This document shows, piece after piece, positions 8,543 through 15,612 of a DNA stretch of 64,000 bases (its first letter is position 1; every line of letters starts with the position of its first letter). The position numbers and the translations under genes were made by a program. The notes below the pieces were generated by a model that did not search any database, was not told the DNA's origin, and worked only from the letters and a program-made list of their open reading frames with translations. Source of the DNA: Flavobacterium sp. I3-2 (lineage in GTDB: Bacteria; Bacteroidota; Bacteroidia; Flavobacteriales; Flavobacteriaceae); assembly GCF_013389595.1 (NCBI RefSeq), contig NZ_CP058306.1:744001-808000 (forward strand). The letters run 5' to 3'.

Positions 8543-9139
8543 TTAAATTTCTAAATCTGAAATAGAAACTACATTACCATCTTTGTCCATGACAACAATA
8601 AATTCAAAAAATGTATGTGCTGCAGAAACTCTTTTTCCAAAATATGGTTTACCTGGGTGATTGGCATGTAAATAATATAACGTTTCAAGTTCACCTTTGT
8701 CGTTCTTTTTGAAAGTCAAATTTTCGATTCCAAAATCAGAAAATTCTTTATCTTTTTCAAGAACCTTTTCGCTTGCCTTTATTAGATTATCTGTCAGTTT
8801 CGTTAAATCTATATCGCTCACAGAAAACGCATTTACATTAGCTGGAGTTCCATTTTCAGATTCAACAACATCGGTATATTCTGTATAGATGGCAGATTTA
8901 ATTTTATCACCATCTTTATAATCAACACTGATTGTTTCAGGAATATAAGATTGGTCACATGTAATATTTACAGCAGTTATTTTACCATCATATTTAGAAA
9001 ACTTGTCTTTGATTAGATTTTGAATCGCAACTATTCCGTCTGGAGAATTTAATGTCATCTGACTCGTTGAACTTCCGCCACCACAAGCTGAAGCAAGTAA
9101 AACCAACGTAAAAAGCACTAAAAAATTTATCTTTTTCAT
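8543..9139 (-). CDS. Lipoprotein, paralogue of the upstream lipoprotein
   Basis: A 198-residue protein with a type II signal peptide and lipobox LASAC at about residue 19, followed by GGGSS. The mature domain is unrecognised. Its middle part (FSVSDIDL, then a helix, then KNDKGELETLYY, and C-terminal MDKDGNVVSI) lines up in order with FKVSEIDF, KKENGKLKTTFD and IEDDGSITL of the neighbouring 9142-9744 product, so the two look like a diverged tandem duplication. It probably sits at the membrane as part of the LemA/DUF3137 module. Confidence 0.7.
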   Translation of the reverse strand: MKKINFLVLFTLVLLASACGGGSSTSQMTLNSPDGIVAIQNLIKDKFSKYDGKITAVNITCDQSYIPETISVDYKDGDKIKSAIYTEYTDVVESENGTPANVNAFSVSDIDLTKLTDNLIKASEKVLEKDKEFSDFGIENLTFKKNDKGELETLYYLHANHPGKPYFGKRVSAAHTFFEFIVVMDKDGNVVSISDLEI

Positions 9140-9141
9140 TT

Positions 9142-9744
9142 TTATGATTCTTTAAGAGTAATACTTCCGTCATCTTCTATCGTACAGCTTATTGAGTAGT
9201 AAACCGTAGTAACCATTTGTCCTTGTCTTGAGCCACCACCACCGCCGATTGTGACCATGTTAACATCAAAAGTAGTTTTTAATTTTCCGTTTTCTTTCTT
9301 AACACGAATGACAGAAAGGGTAAAATCTTCATATTCTGACGAATATTTATCAGCAACCATTTGTTTACCTTCATTCGTTTTTTGATTAATAAAAGAAAAA
9401 TCAATTTCGCTAACTTTAAAAGTTTCGTATTTTTTTGGTTGAATCTTTTTTGCTTTCGGATCTGAAAAACCAGCATAACCTCCACCATAAAATTGTTCAA
9501 TTACTTTTTCGACTTTTTTGTCAAAATAATCAACATTTAGAAACTCAAAATTTTCATTTAGTTGATCTTCAGAACTTATCTCTACTTTCAAATAATCTAA
9601 ATCGATATATTCAGGTGTAGAAAGAATACTTTCTACTTGTTCAAGACCTGCCATTTCGCTTATCTTATTTGGCTGAATTGAATCACATGAAATCATGGTT
9701 GCAAAAGCGACAAATAAAAATGCTATTGAAAATAGTTTTTTCAT
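9142..9744 (-). CDS. Lipoprotein, paralogue of the downstream lipoprotein
   Basis: From the ATG at 9744 the product is 200 residues, with signal peptide MKKLFSIAFLFVAFAT and lipobox MISC (Cys at about 20). A longer frame from 9771 would overlap the preceding gene and put nine polar residues before the signal peptide, so 9744 is preferred. A Gly-rich run (GGGGGS) lies near residue 165. The domain matches the 8543-9139 lipoprotein in order of motifs. No family is recognised. Confidence 0.7.
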   Translation of the reverse strand: MKKLFSIAFLFVAFATMISCDSIQPNKISEMAGLEQVESILSTPEYIDLDYLKVEISSEDQLNENFEFLNVDYFDKKVEKVIEQFYGGGYAGFSDPKAKKIQPKKYETFKVSEIDFSFINQKTNEGKQMVADKYSSEYEDFTLSVIRVKKENGKLKTTFDVNMVTIGGGGGSRQGQMVTTVYYSISCTIEDDGSITLKES

Positions 9745-9754
9745 ATCTACTTTT

Positions 9755-10228
9755 TTAGCTAGCTGGTTCATCTTTCTTCCAAAGTTTAGATATTCCGTAA
9801 TTTTCTTCGCGAGATTTCACTTCATAACTAGCTTTTAAAGCTTCAAGAATATCGTTATTAAAAGGTTTTCCGCTTCCGTAAATCAATCGGATAATTCCTG
9901 CTCCAACCAATCCAAAATTACGATTCAAGAAACTCATCCAAGCAGCACAATCTTCGGTGTTAAATTGAAAATGAGTTTCGTCTTTTTCAATCCCAAGTTG
10001 TTTGTTTAAATGATTTAGTGAAATATAAGTTCTGTGATAAGCATTTTTTATGATATGTATTTGATCATAATTTTGAGCTCCAAGAAATTGTTTTGCAAGA
10101 TTTCCTTTTTTAACAAATTTTACTTTGTATTTATTACCGATTTTTTCTTCTAATATTTTATGAACGGCTTCTATGTCAATTATTCCATCAACATAATTTG
10201 TAGTGATTTTGTTGTCTAGTATTCCCAT
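9755..10228 (-). CDS. Uncharacterised cytoplasmic protein, first gene of the LemA operon
   Basis: A 157-residue protein with no signal peptide or clear membrane helix; there is a mildly hydrophobic stretch FGLVGAGIIRLIYGSG at about 113-128. It starts MGILDNKITTNYVDG. I do not recognise the family. It opens the six-gene operon and is preceded by a TACTTTTG promoter box and a perfectly phased direct repeat. The next start follows its stop by 10 bp. Its position suggests a cytoplasmic partner of the membrane and lipoprotein products that follow. Confidence 0.65.
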   Translation of the reverse strand: MGILDNKITTNYVDGIIDIEAVHKILEEKIGNKYKVKFVKKGNLAKQFLGAQNYDQIHIIKNAYHRTYISLNHLNKQLGIEKDETHFQFNTEDCAAWMSFLNRNFGLVGAGIIRLIYGSGKPFNNDILEALKASYEVKSREENYGISKLWKKDEPAS

Positions 10229-10258
10229 TTCTTTTTTGATTACGTGTTAATTATGAAT

Positions 10259-10266
10259 CAAAAGTA
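10259..10266 (-). promoter_or_regulatory. -7 box of the LemA/DUF3137 operon
   Basis: TACTTTTG on the minus strand fits TAnnTTTG and lies 30 bp upstream of the first start codon. There is no TTG at the usual 19-bp spacing, which would fit an activator-dependent promoter. Confidence 0.5.
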
Positions 10267-10290
10267 AGCTTACTAGAATTACAAAATTTG

Positions 10291-10327
10291 TCAAACAAAT
10301 ATTCGATTGATTCAAATAAATATTCGA
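10291..10327 (-). promoter_or_regulatory. Putative LytTR-regulator operator (16-bp direct repeat, 21-bp period)
   Basis: TCAAACAAATATTCGA (10291-10306) recurs as TCAAATAAATATTCGA (10312-10327) with 15 of 16 bases identical and starts exactly 21 bp apart, two helical turns. The pair lies 25-61 bp upstream of the -7 box. LytTR-domain regulators typically bind two direct repeats with about this spacing, and a LytTR gene ends 39 bp away. The link between the two is inferred. Confidence 0.55.
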
Positions 10328-10365
10328 CCCAATTAAAAGAATATCTGAAATAGAGAAAAGTAGAT

Positions 10366-10722
10366 TTAATTCATATTATTTATGTAATCCAAAACAATTT
10401 CTTTTTTGCGATCAGAAACAGGGACTAGTTGTTTGGTAGATAGTTCTAAATTTCCGTCGCGGTAAAATTTAGTTATGTAGTTTACATTCACCAAATAAGA
10501 TTGATGACATCTTAAAAACATAGAACTCGGAAGCAAACCTTCGTATTCTTTTAAAACTTTAGAAACCATAATTTTATTTCCATCTTTAAAATAAAAAGTG
10601 GTGTAACCTTTATCGCTCTGACAATAAACAATATCTGCAATTTGGACAATTTGTGTATAATCAAAACTTTTCAAAGCAATTCTAGAAATGGGTTCACTAT
10701 CTTTTAAATGATTATCTGACAA
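10366..10722 (-). CDS. LytTR DNA-binding domain (C-terminal part of a split response regulator)
   Basis: A 118-residue LytTR-type DNA-binding domain with the typical order: VQIADIVYCQSDKGYTTFYF, KEYEGLLPSSMFLRCHQSYLVN and a closing VPVSDRKKEIVLDY. Its only possible start is a TTG at 10722, the codon immediately after the TAA that ends the receiver gene and in the same reading frame. Receiver plus LytTR would make a normal regulator of about 245 residues, so this looks like one gene broken by a single stop in the linker. It may be translated by re-initiation or readthrough, be inactive, or reflect a base-call error. Confidence 0.75.
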   Translation of the reverse strand: MSDNHLKDSEPISRIALKSFDYTQIVQIADIVYCQSDKGYTTFYFKDGNKIMVSKVLKEYEGLLPSSMFLRCHQSYLVNVNYITKFYRDGNLELSTKQLVPVSDRKKEIVLDYINNMN

Positions 10723-11103
10723 TTAAAATTGATTTTTATCGAATCTGAATTGTTCTTGTTTTCGATAACATTTATCTAAAGTTTGATTAAAAGTAGTTGG
10801 ATCTATCGGCTTTAATAAATATCCGAAAGCTCCTAAATTTAGAGCATCAATCGCAAATTGATCATAGGCAGTTACAAAAATAATTTGCGTATCGATATCT
10901 AAATCTTCAAAAATTTGAAAACTAGAACCGTCTCGCAATTGAATATCAGCCAAAATCAAATCGGGATTTAATTCGGGAAGTTCTTTTTTAGCTTTCGCAA
11001 CTTCAGCAGAATATCCGACAATCTGTAAATACGGAATATTTTCGACTAACGAGATGATGTATCTCAATATATTTATTTCATCTTCAAGAATATATACTTT
11101 CAT
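10723..11103 (-). CDS. Response-regulator receiver domain (N-terminal part of a split LytTR regulator)
   Basis: A 126-residue CheY-like receiver. The acidic pair is Glu7-Asp8 (ILEDEIN), the phospho-acceptor Asp53 (LILADIQLRDG), the switch Thr78 (FVTAYDQF) and Lys98 (LLKPID), all intact. It ends in TAA in what would be the interdomain linker; the next codons continue in frame into a LytTR domain. It starts 2 bp after the sensor kinase gene, so kinase and regulator are a two-component pair. Phosphotransfer should still work; output depends on whether the LytTR part is made. Confidence 0.85.
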   Translation of the reverse strand: MKVYILEDEINILRYIISLVENIPYLQIVGYSAEVAKAKKELPELNPDLILADIQLRDGSSFQIFEDLDIDTQIIFVTAYDQFAIDALNLGAFGYLLKPIDPTTFNQTLDKCYRKQEQFRFDKNQF

Positions 11104-11105
11104 AA

Positions 11106-13001
11106 TTAGCTTCTTATTAAAGGTAAAAATATTTCTACAATATAACCGCGCGCACCATTTTCATCTAATGGTTTAGCTACAAAATAAGCATTTTTTTTAC
11201 CATTTGTATTATAAATCAAATCCAAACGTTCTTGCGTGATGATTCTAGAAAGCGATTTTTTACCCATTGGCGATTGAATTCCTTTTCCAGAACCATTATC
11301 AACAATCTTTATATAAAGTTGATTTTCTTGTTCTTCGATATCAATTTCTAAATAACCTTTATAATTGATATTTTTAAAACCATGTTCTATTGAATTTTCA
11401 ATAAAAGGTTGCACAATCATCGGCGGAATCAGCAAATCATCTGAATGAACATGAACATTTATTTTATAATCAAAAACATCTTCATATCGCAATTGTTGTA
11501 ATTTCACATAGTTTTCAATTGCATTGATTTTTTCATCCAGAGTAACATATTCCAATCTATTTAATTCTAACATGTTGCGAATATGCTTGGAAAGTGCAAC
11601 TAAATAAACATTAGCTTCCGATTTTTTATCTGCAATTATTAAACCTTGCATGTTTGCAATCGCATTATAAATAAAATGAGGATTTAATTGAGATTGACGG
11701 GCTTTTTGTTCGATGAGATAACGTTTTTTTTCAATTTCTAATTTTTCATTTTTCTCTTTTAATAATTTCTTGCTATATGTGTTATAGATAAAAAACAAAA
11801 TTGATAACATTATCAAAATCCCAGCTAACAACAACCATCTTTGTTGGATAATTAAATCTTTATTTAATTGATTCGTTTCTTGAAGCACTTGAATTTCGGC
11901 ATCTTTTTTTTCTGTCTCAAATTGAGTTTCGAGTTCCGATATTTTTTGATTTTGGATTTTAAGATGATTTTCTTCTGTAATTTTATATAAAGAATCTTGT
12001 GCATCTAAAGCTTTCTTTAAATCACCTTTTTCTCTATAAAGTAATTTTAAATTGCGGTAATAAACACTTAGATCTGTAGCTAATTTATTTTCTTTTACAA
12101 AATCATAACCTTTATTTAGATAAAAAATTGCTGAATCAATTTGATTTGCATTCATATAACTTGTCGACAAATTATGAAAATGATGGTATTTAAGTAATCC
12201 ATTTCTCTTAAAAAAATTAAAGCTTTTGTGACTACTTTTGATTGCATTTACGTGATCACCAACATGATTGTAATATTGAGATTCATAATCAAATGTTCGC
12301 GCAATTGCAATACTATCGTTTATTTGCAAAGCTAATTTTTTTGCTTTTTCTAGATAGGTTTTCATATCATCAGAATTGTAAGTATGCTGTGCCAAGAAAA
12401 AACGAATATCAAAATAACGCTGTTGTACAAAAAGATTAGACTTTAACGGATGATTCTCAAAATACAGATTGGTATATTTTATAGATTTTTCAAAATCATC
12501 ATTATTAAAATATATTTTGGCCAAATCGTCATATAAATAATAGGTAAAAATGCTGTTATTAACTTCAGCATAATTAATTGCTTTCAAAATTTCCTCAACA
12601 AGTTCAAAAGATATAATTCCTAAATTCTCAGTTTTAAACTTAGATTCTTCACTAAATTTTCTAACATTTATATCTACATTTTCTGATGGTTTAATCGAAT
12701 CCAAATAAATTTCAATGCTATCTTGCTTCAAAGCATATCTAGATTCAATTGCTTTTAGCAGAAAATAAATATTTGTTTTTTTATAATTTTCATCCGAATT
12801 GAAATCCAACAAAAGAGTATCCAAAACATTAATTTTGGTATCATTTGACATCGTATCTAACGAAACAATCTTTTTTAAATAAAAATCTTCCGTACGTAAT
12901 TTTGAATAACTACTCGAATTTTCGTTTTGTCTTTCTTCACAGCTTATCAAAGCTAAAAAACAAAAGAAAAAAAGAAAACCATAAAACAGCTTGTTAATCA
13001 T
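11106..13001 (-). CDS. LytS-type sensor histidine kinase with lipobox and TPR-like sensor domain
   Basis: A 631-residue kinase. The N-terminus is a hydrophobic signal ending in the lipobox ALISC (Cys21), unusual for a kinase. Residues 40-350 are helical TPR-like repeats, outside the cytoplasm if the signal is cleaved. A coiled coil (about 345-388), one membrane helix (389-406) and a second coil follow. The catalytic part is the His_kinase family PF06580: QSQLNPHFIYNAI with His442, then the ATPase motifs ENSIEHGF (535-542) and DNGSGKGI. It is followed directly by the receiver gene. This class typically controls LytTR regulators. Confidence 0.88.
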   Translation of the reverse strand: MINKLFYGFLFFFCFLALISCEERQNENSSSYSKLRTEDFYLKKIVSLDTMSNDTKINVLDTLLLDFNSDENYKKTNIYFLLKAIESRYALKQDSIEIYLDSIKPSENVDINVRKFSEESKFKTENLGIISFELVEEILKAINYAEVNNSIFTYYLYDDLAKIYFNNDDFEKSIKYTNLYFENHPLKSNLFVQQRYFDIRFFLAQHTYNSDDMKTYLEKAKKLALQINDSIAIARTFDYESQYYNHVGDHVNAIKSSHKSFNFFKRNGLLKYHHFHNLSTSYMNANQIDSAIFYLNKGYDFVKENKLATDLSVYYRNLKLLYREKGDLKKALDAQDSLYKITEENHLKIQNQKISELETQFETEKKDAEIQVLQETNQLNKDLIIQQRWLLLAGILIMLSILFFIYNTYSKKLLKEKNEKLEIEKKRYLIEQKARQSQLNPHFIYNAIANMQGLIIADKKSEANVYLVALSKHIRNMLELNRLEYVTLDEKINAIENYVKLQQLRYEDVFDYKINVHVHSDDLLIPPMIVQPFIENSIEHGFKNINYKGYLEIDIEEQENQLYIKIVDNGSGKGIQSPMGKKSLSRIITQERLDLIYNTNGKKNAYFVAKPLDENGARGYIVEIFLPLIRS

Positions 13002-13049
13002 AAAAACAAATTTTAATCAAAAAACAATATATTAATACTTTATCAAACA

Positions 13050-13057
13050 CAAAAATA
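13050..13057 (-). promoter_or_regulatory. -7 box of the kinase/regulator operon
   Basis: TATTTTTG on the minus strand fits TAnnTTTG, 48 bp upstream of the kinase start. No -33 TTG is seen at 19 bp. Confidence 0.4.
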
Positions 13058-13080
13058 AAATTTAACTAAAATATATAAAA

Positions 13081-13118
13081 AAAGCGTCAATGTCATTTAA
13101 AAATAACACCGACGCTTT
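13081..13118 (-). terminator. Intrinsic terminator of purN
   Basis: A stem AAAGCGTC/GACGCTTT with an inner TGT/ACA pairing is followed on the minus strand by an A/T run. It lies 41 bp beyond the purN stop. Confidence 0.65.
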
Positions 13119-13159
13119 TTAGTAAAGAAACTTGCTTATTTTATATTTTAAAAAAGGTT

Positions 13160-13726
13160 TTAATCAATATTTAAAAGGTTTTCGATTACTTTAGGAAAAT
13201 GTTCGTGTTCTAATTTATGAATGGCATTTGCAACATCATTCGCAGAAAAATGAGAATCAATTGAAGTTTTAGCCTGAAATATAATGGCACCTTCATCATA
13301 TTTTTCATTTACATAATGAATGGTTATTCCAGTTTCTGATTCTTTATTTGCAACAACAGCTTCATGTACGTGCATCCCATACATTCCTTTTCCACCGTAT
13401 TTTGGTAGTAAAGCTGGATGAATATTAATGACTTTGTTTGGATATTTTTCTATAATTGAAGCAGGAAACATCAATAAAAAACCAGCTAAAACAATTAAAT
13501 CTGGTTTAATTTCTTCGATTTTATTTAAGAAACCGCTTTCTTTAATTTCATTTTTAGAAACAATAAAACAAGGAACATCCATTTTTTTTGCTCTTTCTAT
13601 AACATAAGCGTTTGGGTTGTTCGTAAAAATAAAAAAGTTAAATTTAGTTTCATATTTTTTGAAATATCCAATTATATTTTCTACATTAGAGCCTGAACCA
13701 GAGGCAAATAAAACGATGTTTTTCAT
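13160..13726 (-). CDS. purN: Phosphoribosylglycinamide formyltransferase
   Basis: PurN formylates GAR using 10-formyl-tetrahydrofolate in purine synthesis. The 188-residue length is typical. The N-terminal phosphate-binding loop FASGSGSNVENI, the catalytic NIHPALLPKYGG (Asn and His) and the Asp in YDEGAIIFQ are all present. It is monocistronic, divergent from acpP and has its own terminator. A second purine gene, purF, is 10 kb away on the same strand. Confidence 0.93.
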   Translation of the reverse strand: MKNIVLFASGSGSNVENIIGYFKKYETKFNFFIFTNNPNAYVIERAKKMDVPCFIVSKNEIKESGFLNKIEEIKPDLIVLAGFLLMFPASIIEKYPNKVINIHPALLPKYGGKGMYGMHVHEAVVANKESETGITIHYVNEKYDEGAIIFQAKTSIDSHFSANDVANAIHKLEHEHFPKVIENLLNID

Positions 13727-13831
13727 TCGTTAAAAAAAATTGTGTTATAAAAAGAGTCAATTGTGACTGCAAAAAAAAGAATAATAAACGACAAAACGAT
13801 AAAAAACTCTGGTAAGTATTAATTATTTTTT

Positions 13832-13839
13832 TAATTTCG
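13832..13839 (+). promoter_or_regulatory. Probable -7 box of acpP
   Basis: TAATTTCG, a one-base variant of TAnnTTTG that also appears before the CBS gene at 32269, gives a leader of roughly 80 nt ahead of acpP. No TTG is seen at the usual -33 spacing. Confidence 0.35.
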
Positions 13840-13862
13840 CAGTTACAAAAATCATTTTTTGT

Positions 13863-13896
13863 GCGGTAATTAAATTAGGTTTTATACCTTTACCGC
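13863..13896 (+). promoter_or_regulatory. Bulged hairpin in the acpP leader
   Basis: GCGGTAA (13863-13869) pairs with TTACCGC (13890-13896), and inside it AGGT pairs with ACCT around a 5-nt loop, leaving a one-sided 7-nt bulge. There is no U-tract, so it is not a terminator. It sits in the untranslated leader, 29 bp before the acpP start. Confidence 0.5.
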
Positions 13897-13924
13897 CGTA
13901 AATTAAACTTAAAATTAAAAGATT

Positions 13925-14161
13925 ATGTCAGACATTGCATCAAGAGTAAAAGCGATTATCGTTGACAAATTAGGTGTTGACGAAAACGAGGTTGTAGTTG
14001 AAGCAAGCTTCACTAATGATTTAGGAGCTGATTCATTAGACACTGTTGAGCTTATCATGGAATTTGAAAAAGAATTTGATATTCAAATCCCAGACGATCA
14101 AGCAGAAAACATTGCTACAGTTGGTCAAGCTATCTCTTACATCGAAGAAGCTAAGAAATAA
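13925..14161 (+). CDS. acpP: Acyl carrier protein
   Basis: A 78-residue acidic helical carrier of acyl intermediates in type II fatty acid synthesis. The DSL motif in [16 protein letters not shown] carries Ser37, the site for 4'-phosphopantetheine. Length and sequence are typical. It is followed by fabF on the same strand, the common acpP-fabF arrangement, but a strong hairpin in the 184-bp gap probably reduces read-through. Confidence 0.97.
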   Translation: MSDIASRVKAIIVDKLGVDENEVVVEASFTNDLGADSLDTVELIMEFEKEFDIQIPDDQAENIATVGQAISYIEEAKK

Positions 14162-14171
14162 TAACAGCATT

Positions 14172-14195
14172 ACTCACGTGCGAAAGCACGTGAGT
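14172..14195 (+). terminator. Hairpin after acpP with GAAA tetraloop
   Basis: A perfect 10-bp stem (ACTCACGTGC) is capped by GAAA. The downstream tract TGTTATTATTT is only a weak U-run, so this could be a partial terminator or an RNA-stabilising 3' end that lets acpP be expressed above fabF. Confidence 0.6.
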
Positions 14196-14244
14196 GTTAT
14201 TATTTAAAAAAAGCATAAGCTTTAATTAAAAGAAAGAAAACAAA

Positions 14245-14305
14245 GATTGGTAACAATCCAATGAAAATAGCAGCCCAATGTTTCTAATTTTTTTGAAACG
14301 CTGGG
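14245..14305 (+). promoter_or_regulatory. Two hairpins in the fabF leader
   Basis: GATTG/CAATC (14245-14258, loop GTAA) and CCCA-GTTTC/GAAAC-TGGG (14274-14305) lie between acpP and fabF. The first could alternatively pair as ATTGG/CCAAT. The second has only mixed A/T after it. They may set fabF expression relative to acpP; this is inferred from structure. Confidence 0.35.
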
Positions 14306-14345
14306 TTTACTTTTTTAATATACAAACGATAATAAAAATTATTAT

Positions 14346-15596
14346 ATGAACTTAAAGCGAGTAGTTGTTACAGGTTTAGGCGCACTTACACCAATAGGAA
14401 ATAACATTCAAGAGTTTTGGAATGGATTAATAAATGGAGTTAGTGGAGCTGCACCAATCACTTATTTTGACGCTTCTAACTTTAAAACACAATTTGCCTG
14501 TGAAGTTAAAAACTTCAATGTTGAGGATTTTATCGATAGAAAAGAAGCCCGAAAAATGGATCGCTATGCGCAATATGCCATGGTTAGTACTATGGAAGCA
14601 ATGGCTGATGCTAACTTTGACTTAGAAAAATTAGATTTAGATCGCGCAGGAGTTATTTGGGGATCAGGAATCGGCGGTTTACAAACTTTCCAAGATGAAG
14701 TTACAAACTTCAACGAAGGGAACGGAACCCCTAAATTCAATCCTTTCTTCATCCCTAAAATGATTGCAGATATTGCAGGAGGTCACATTTCAATGAAATA
14801 CGGTTTTAGAGGTCCAAACTTCACAACTGTTTCTGCATGTGCATCATCAACAAATGCAATTATTGATGCTTTTAACTACATTCGTTTAGGACAAGCCGAC
14901 GTAATCATTACAGGTGGCTCTGAAGCCGCAGTTACAATCGCAGGTATGGGTGGATTTAATGCTATGCATGCACTTTCTACTAGAAATGATGATCCAAAAA
15001 CAGCTTCTAGACCAATGGACAAAGATCGTGATGGATTTGTTTTAGGTGAAGGTTCTGGAACTTTAATTCTTGAAGAATACGAGCACGCGATTGCACGTGG
15101 CGCTAAAATCTATTGTGAAATTGGCGGTGGCGGAATGTCTGCAGATGCACATCACATTACCGCACCTCACCCAGAAGGATTAGGAGCTAAGAATGTTATG
15201 ATTAATTGTTTACGCGACGCTGGATTAAAACCAGAAGATGTTGATGGCATTAACTTACACGGAACTTCAACACCTCTTGGTGATATTGCTGAAACAAAGG
15301 CAATCAAACAAGTTTTTGGAGAGCATGCTTACAACTTAAATATCAATTCAACAAAATCAATGACCGGCCACCTACTTGGTGCTACTGGTGCTATTGAAGC
15401 AATTTCTTGTATCCTTTCGATTAAACACGGAATTGTTCCTCCGACAATCAATCACTTCACTGATGACGAAGAAATTGACAACAAACTTAATCTAACTTTT
15501 AATGTAGCACAAAAACGCGACATGAAAGTTGTTATGAGCAACACATTTGGTTTTGGCGGTCATAACGCATGTGTATTAGTTAAAAAAATTGACTAA
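14346..15596 (+). CDS. fabF: 3-oxoacyl-ACP synthase II (KASII)
   Basis: Condensing enzyme of fatty acid elongation. It has 416 residues and a Cys-His-His triad: Cys165 in TVSACASSTNAI, His in NLHGTSTPLGD (about 305) and His in KSMTGHLLGATGA (about 341). The C-terminal NTFGFGGHNA is characteristic of KASI/II. Context with acpP upstream and rnc 16 bp downstream is a widely conserved order. Confidence 0.96.
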   Translation: MNLKRVVVTGLGALTPIGNNIQEFWNGLINGVSGAAPITYFDASNFKTQFACEVKNFNVEDFIDRKEARKMDRYAQYAMVSTMEAMADANFDLEKLDLDRAGVIWGSGIGGLQTFQDEVTNFNEGNGTPKFNPFFIPKMIADIAGGHISMKYGFRGPNFTTVSACASSTNAIIDAFNYIRLGQADVIITGGSEAAVTIAGMGGFNAMHALSTRNDDPKTASRPMDKDRDGFVLGEGSGTLILEEYEHAIARGAKIYCEIGGGGMSADAHHITAPHPEGLGAKNVMINCLRDAGLKPEDVDGINLHGTSTPLGDIAETKAIKQVFGEHAYNLNINSTKSMTGHLLGATGAIEAISCILSIKHGIVPPTINHFTDDEEIDNKLNLTFNVAQKRDMKVVMSNTFGFGGHNACVLVKKID

Positions 15597-15612
15597 GTAA
15601 GATTTTTCTTAA

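Noticed and set aside
9745..9771. Upstream start of the 9142 lipoprotein at 9771
   Set aside because: It overlaps the preceding gene and would place polar residues before the signal peptide; 9744 gives a proper lipoprotein start.
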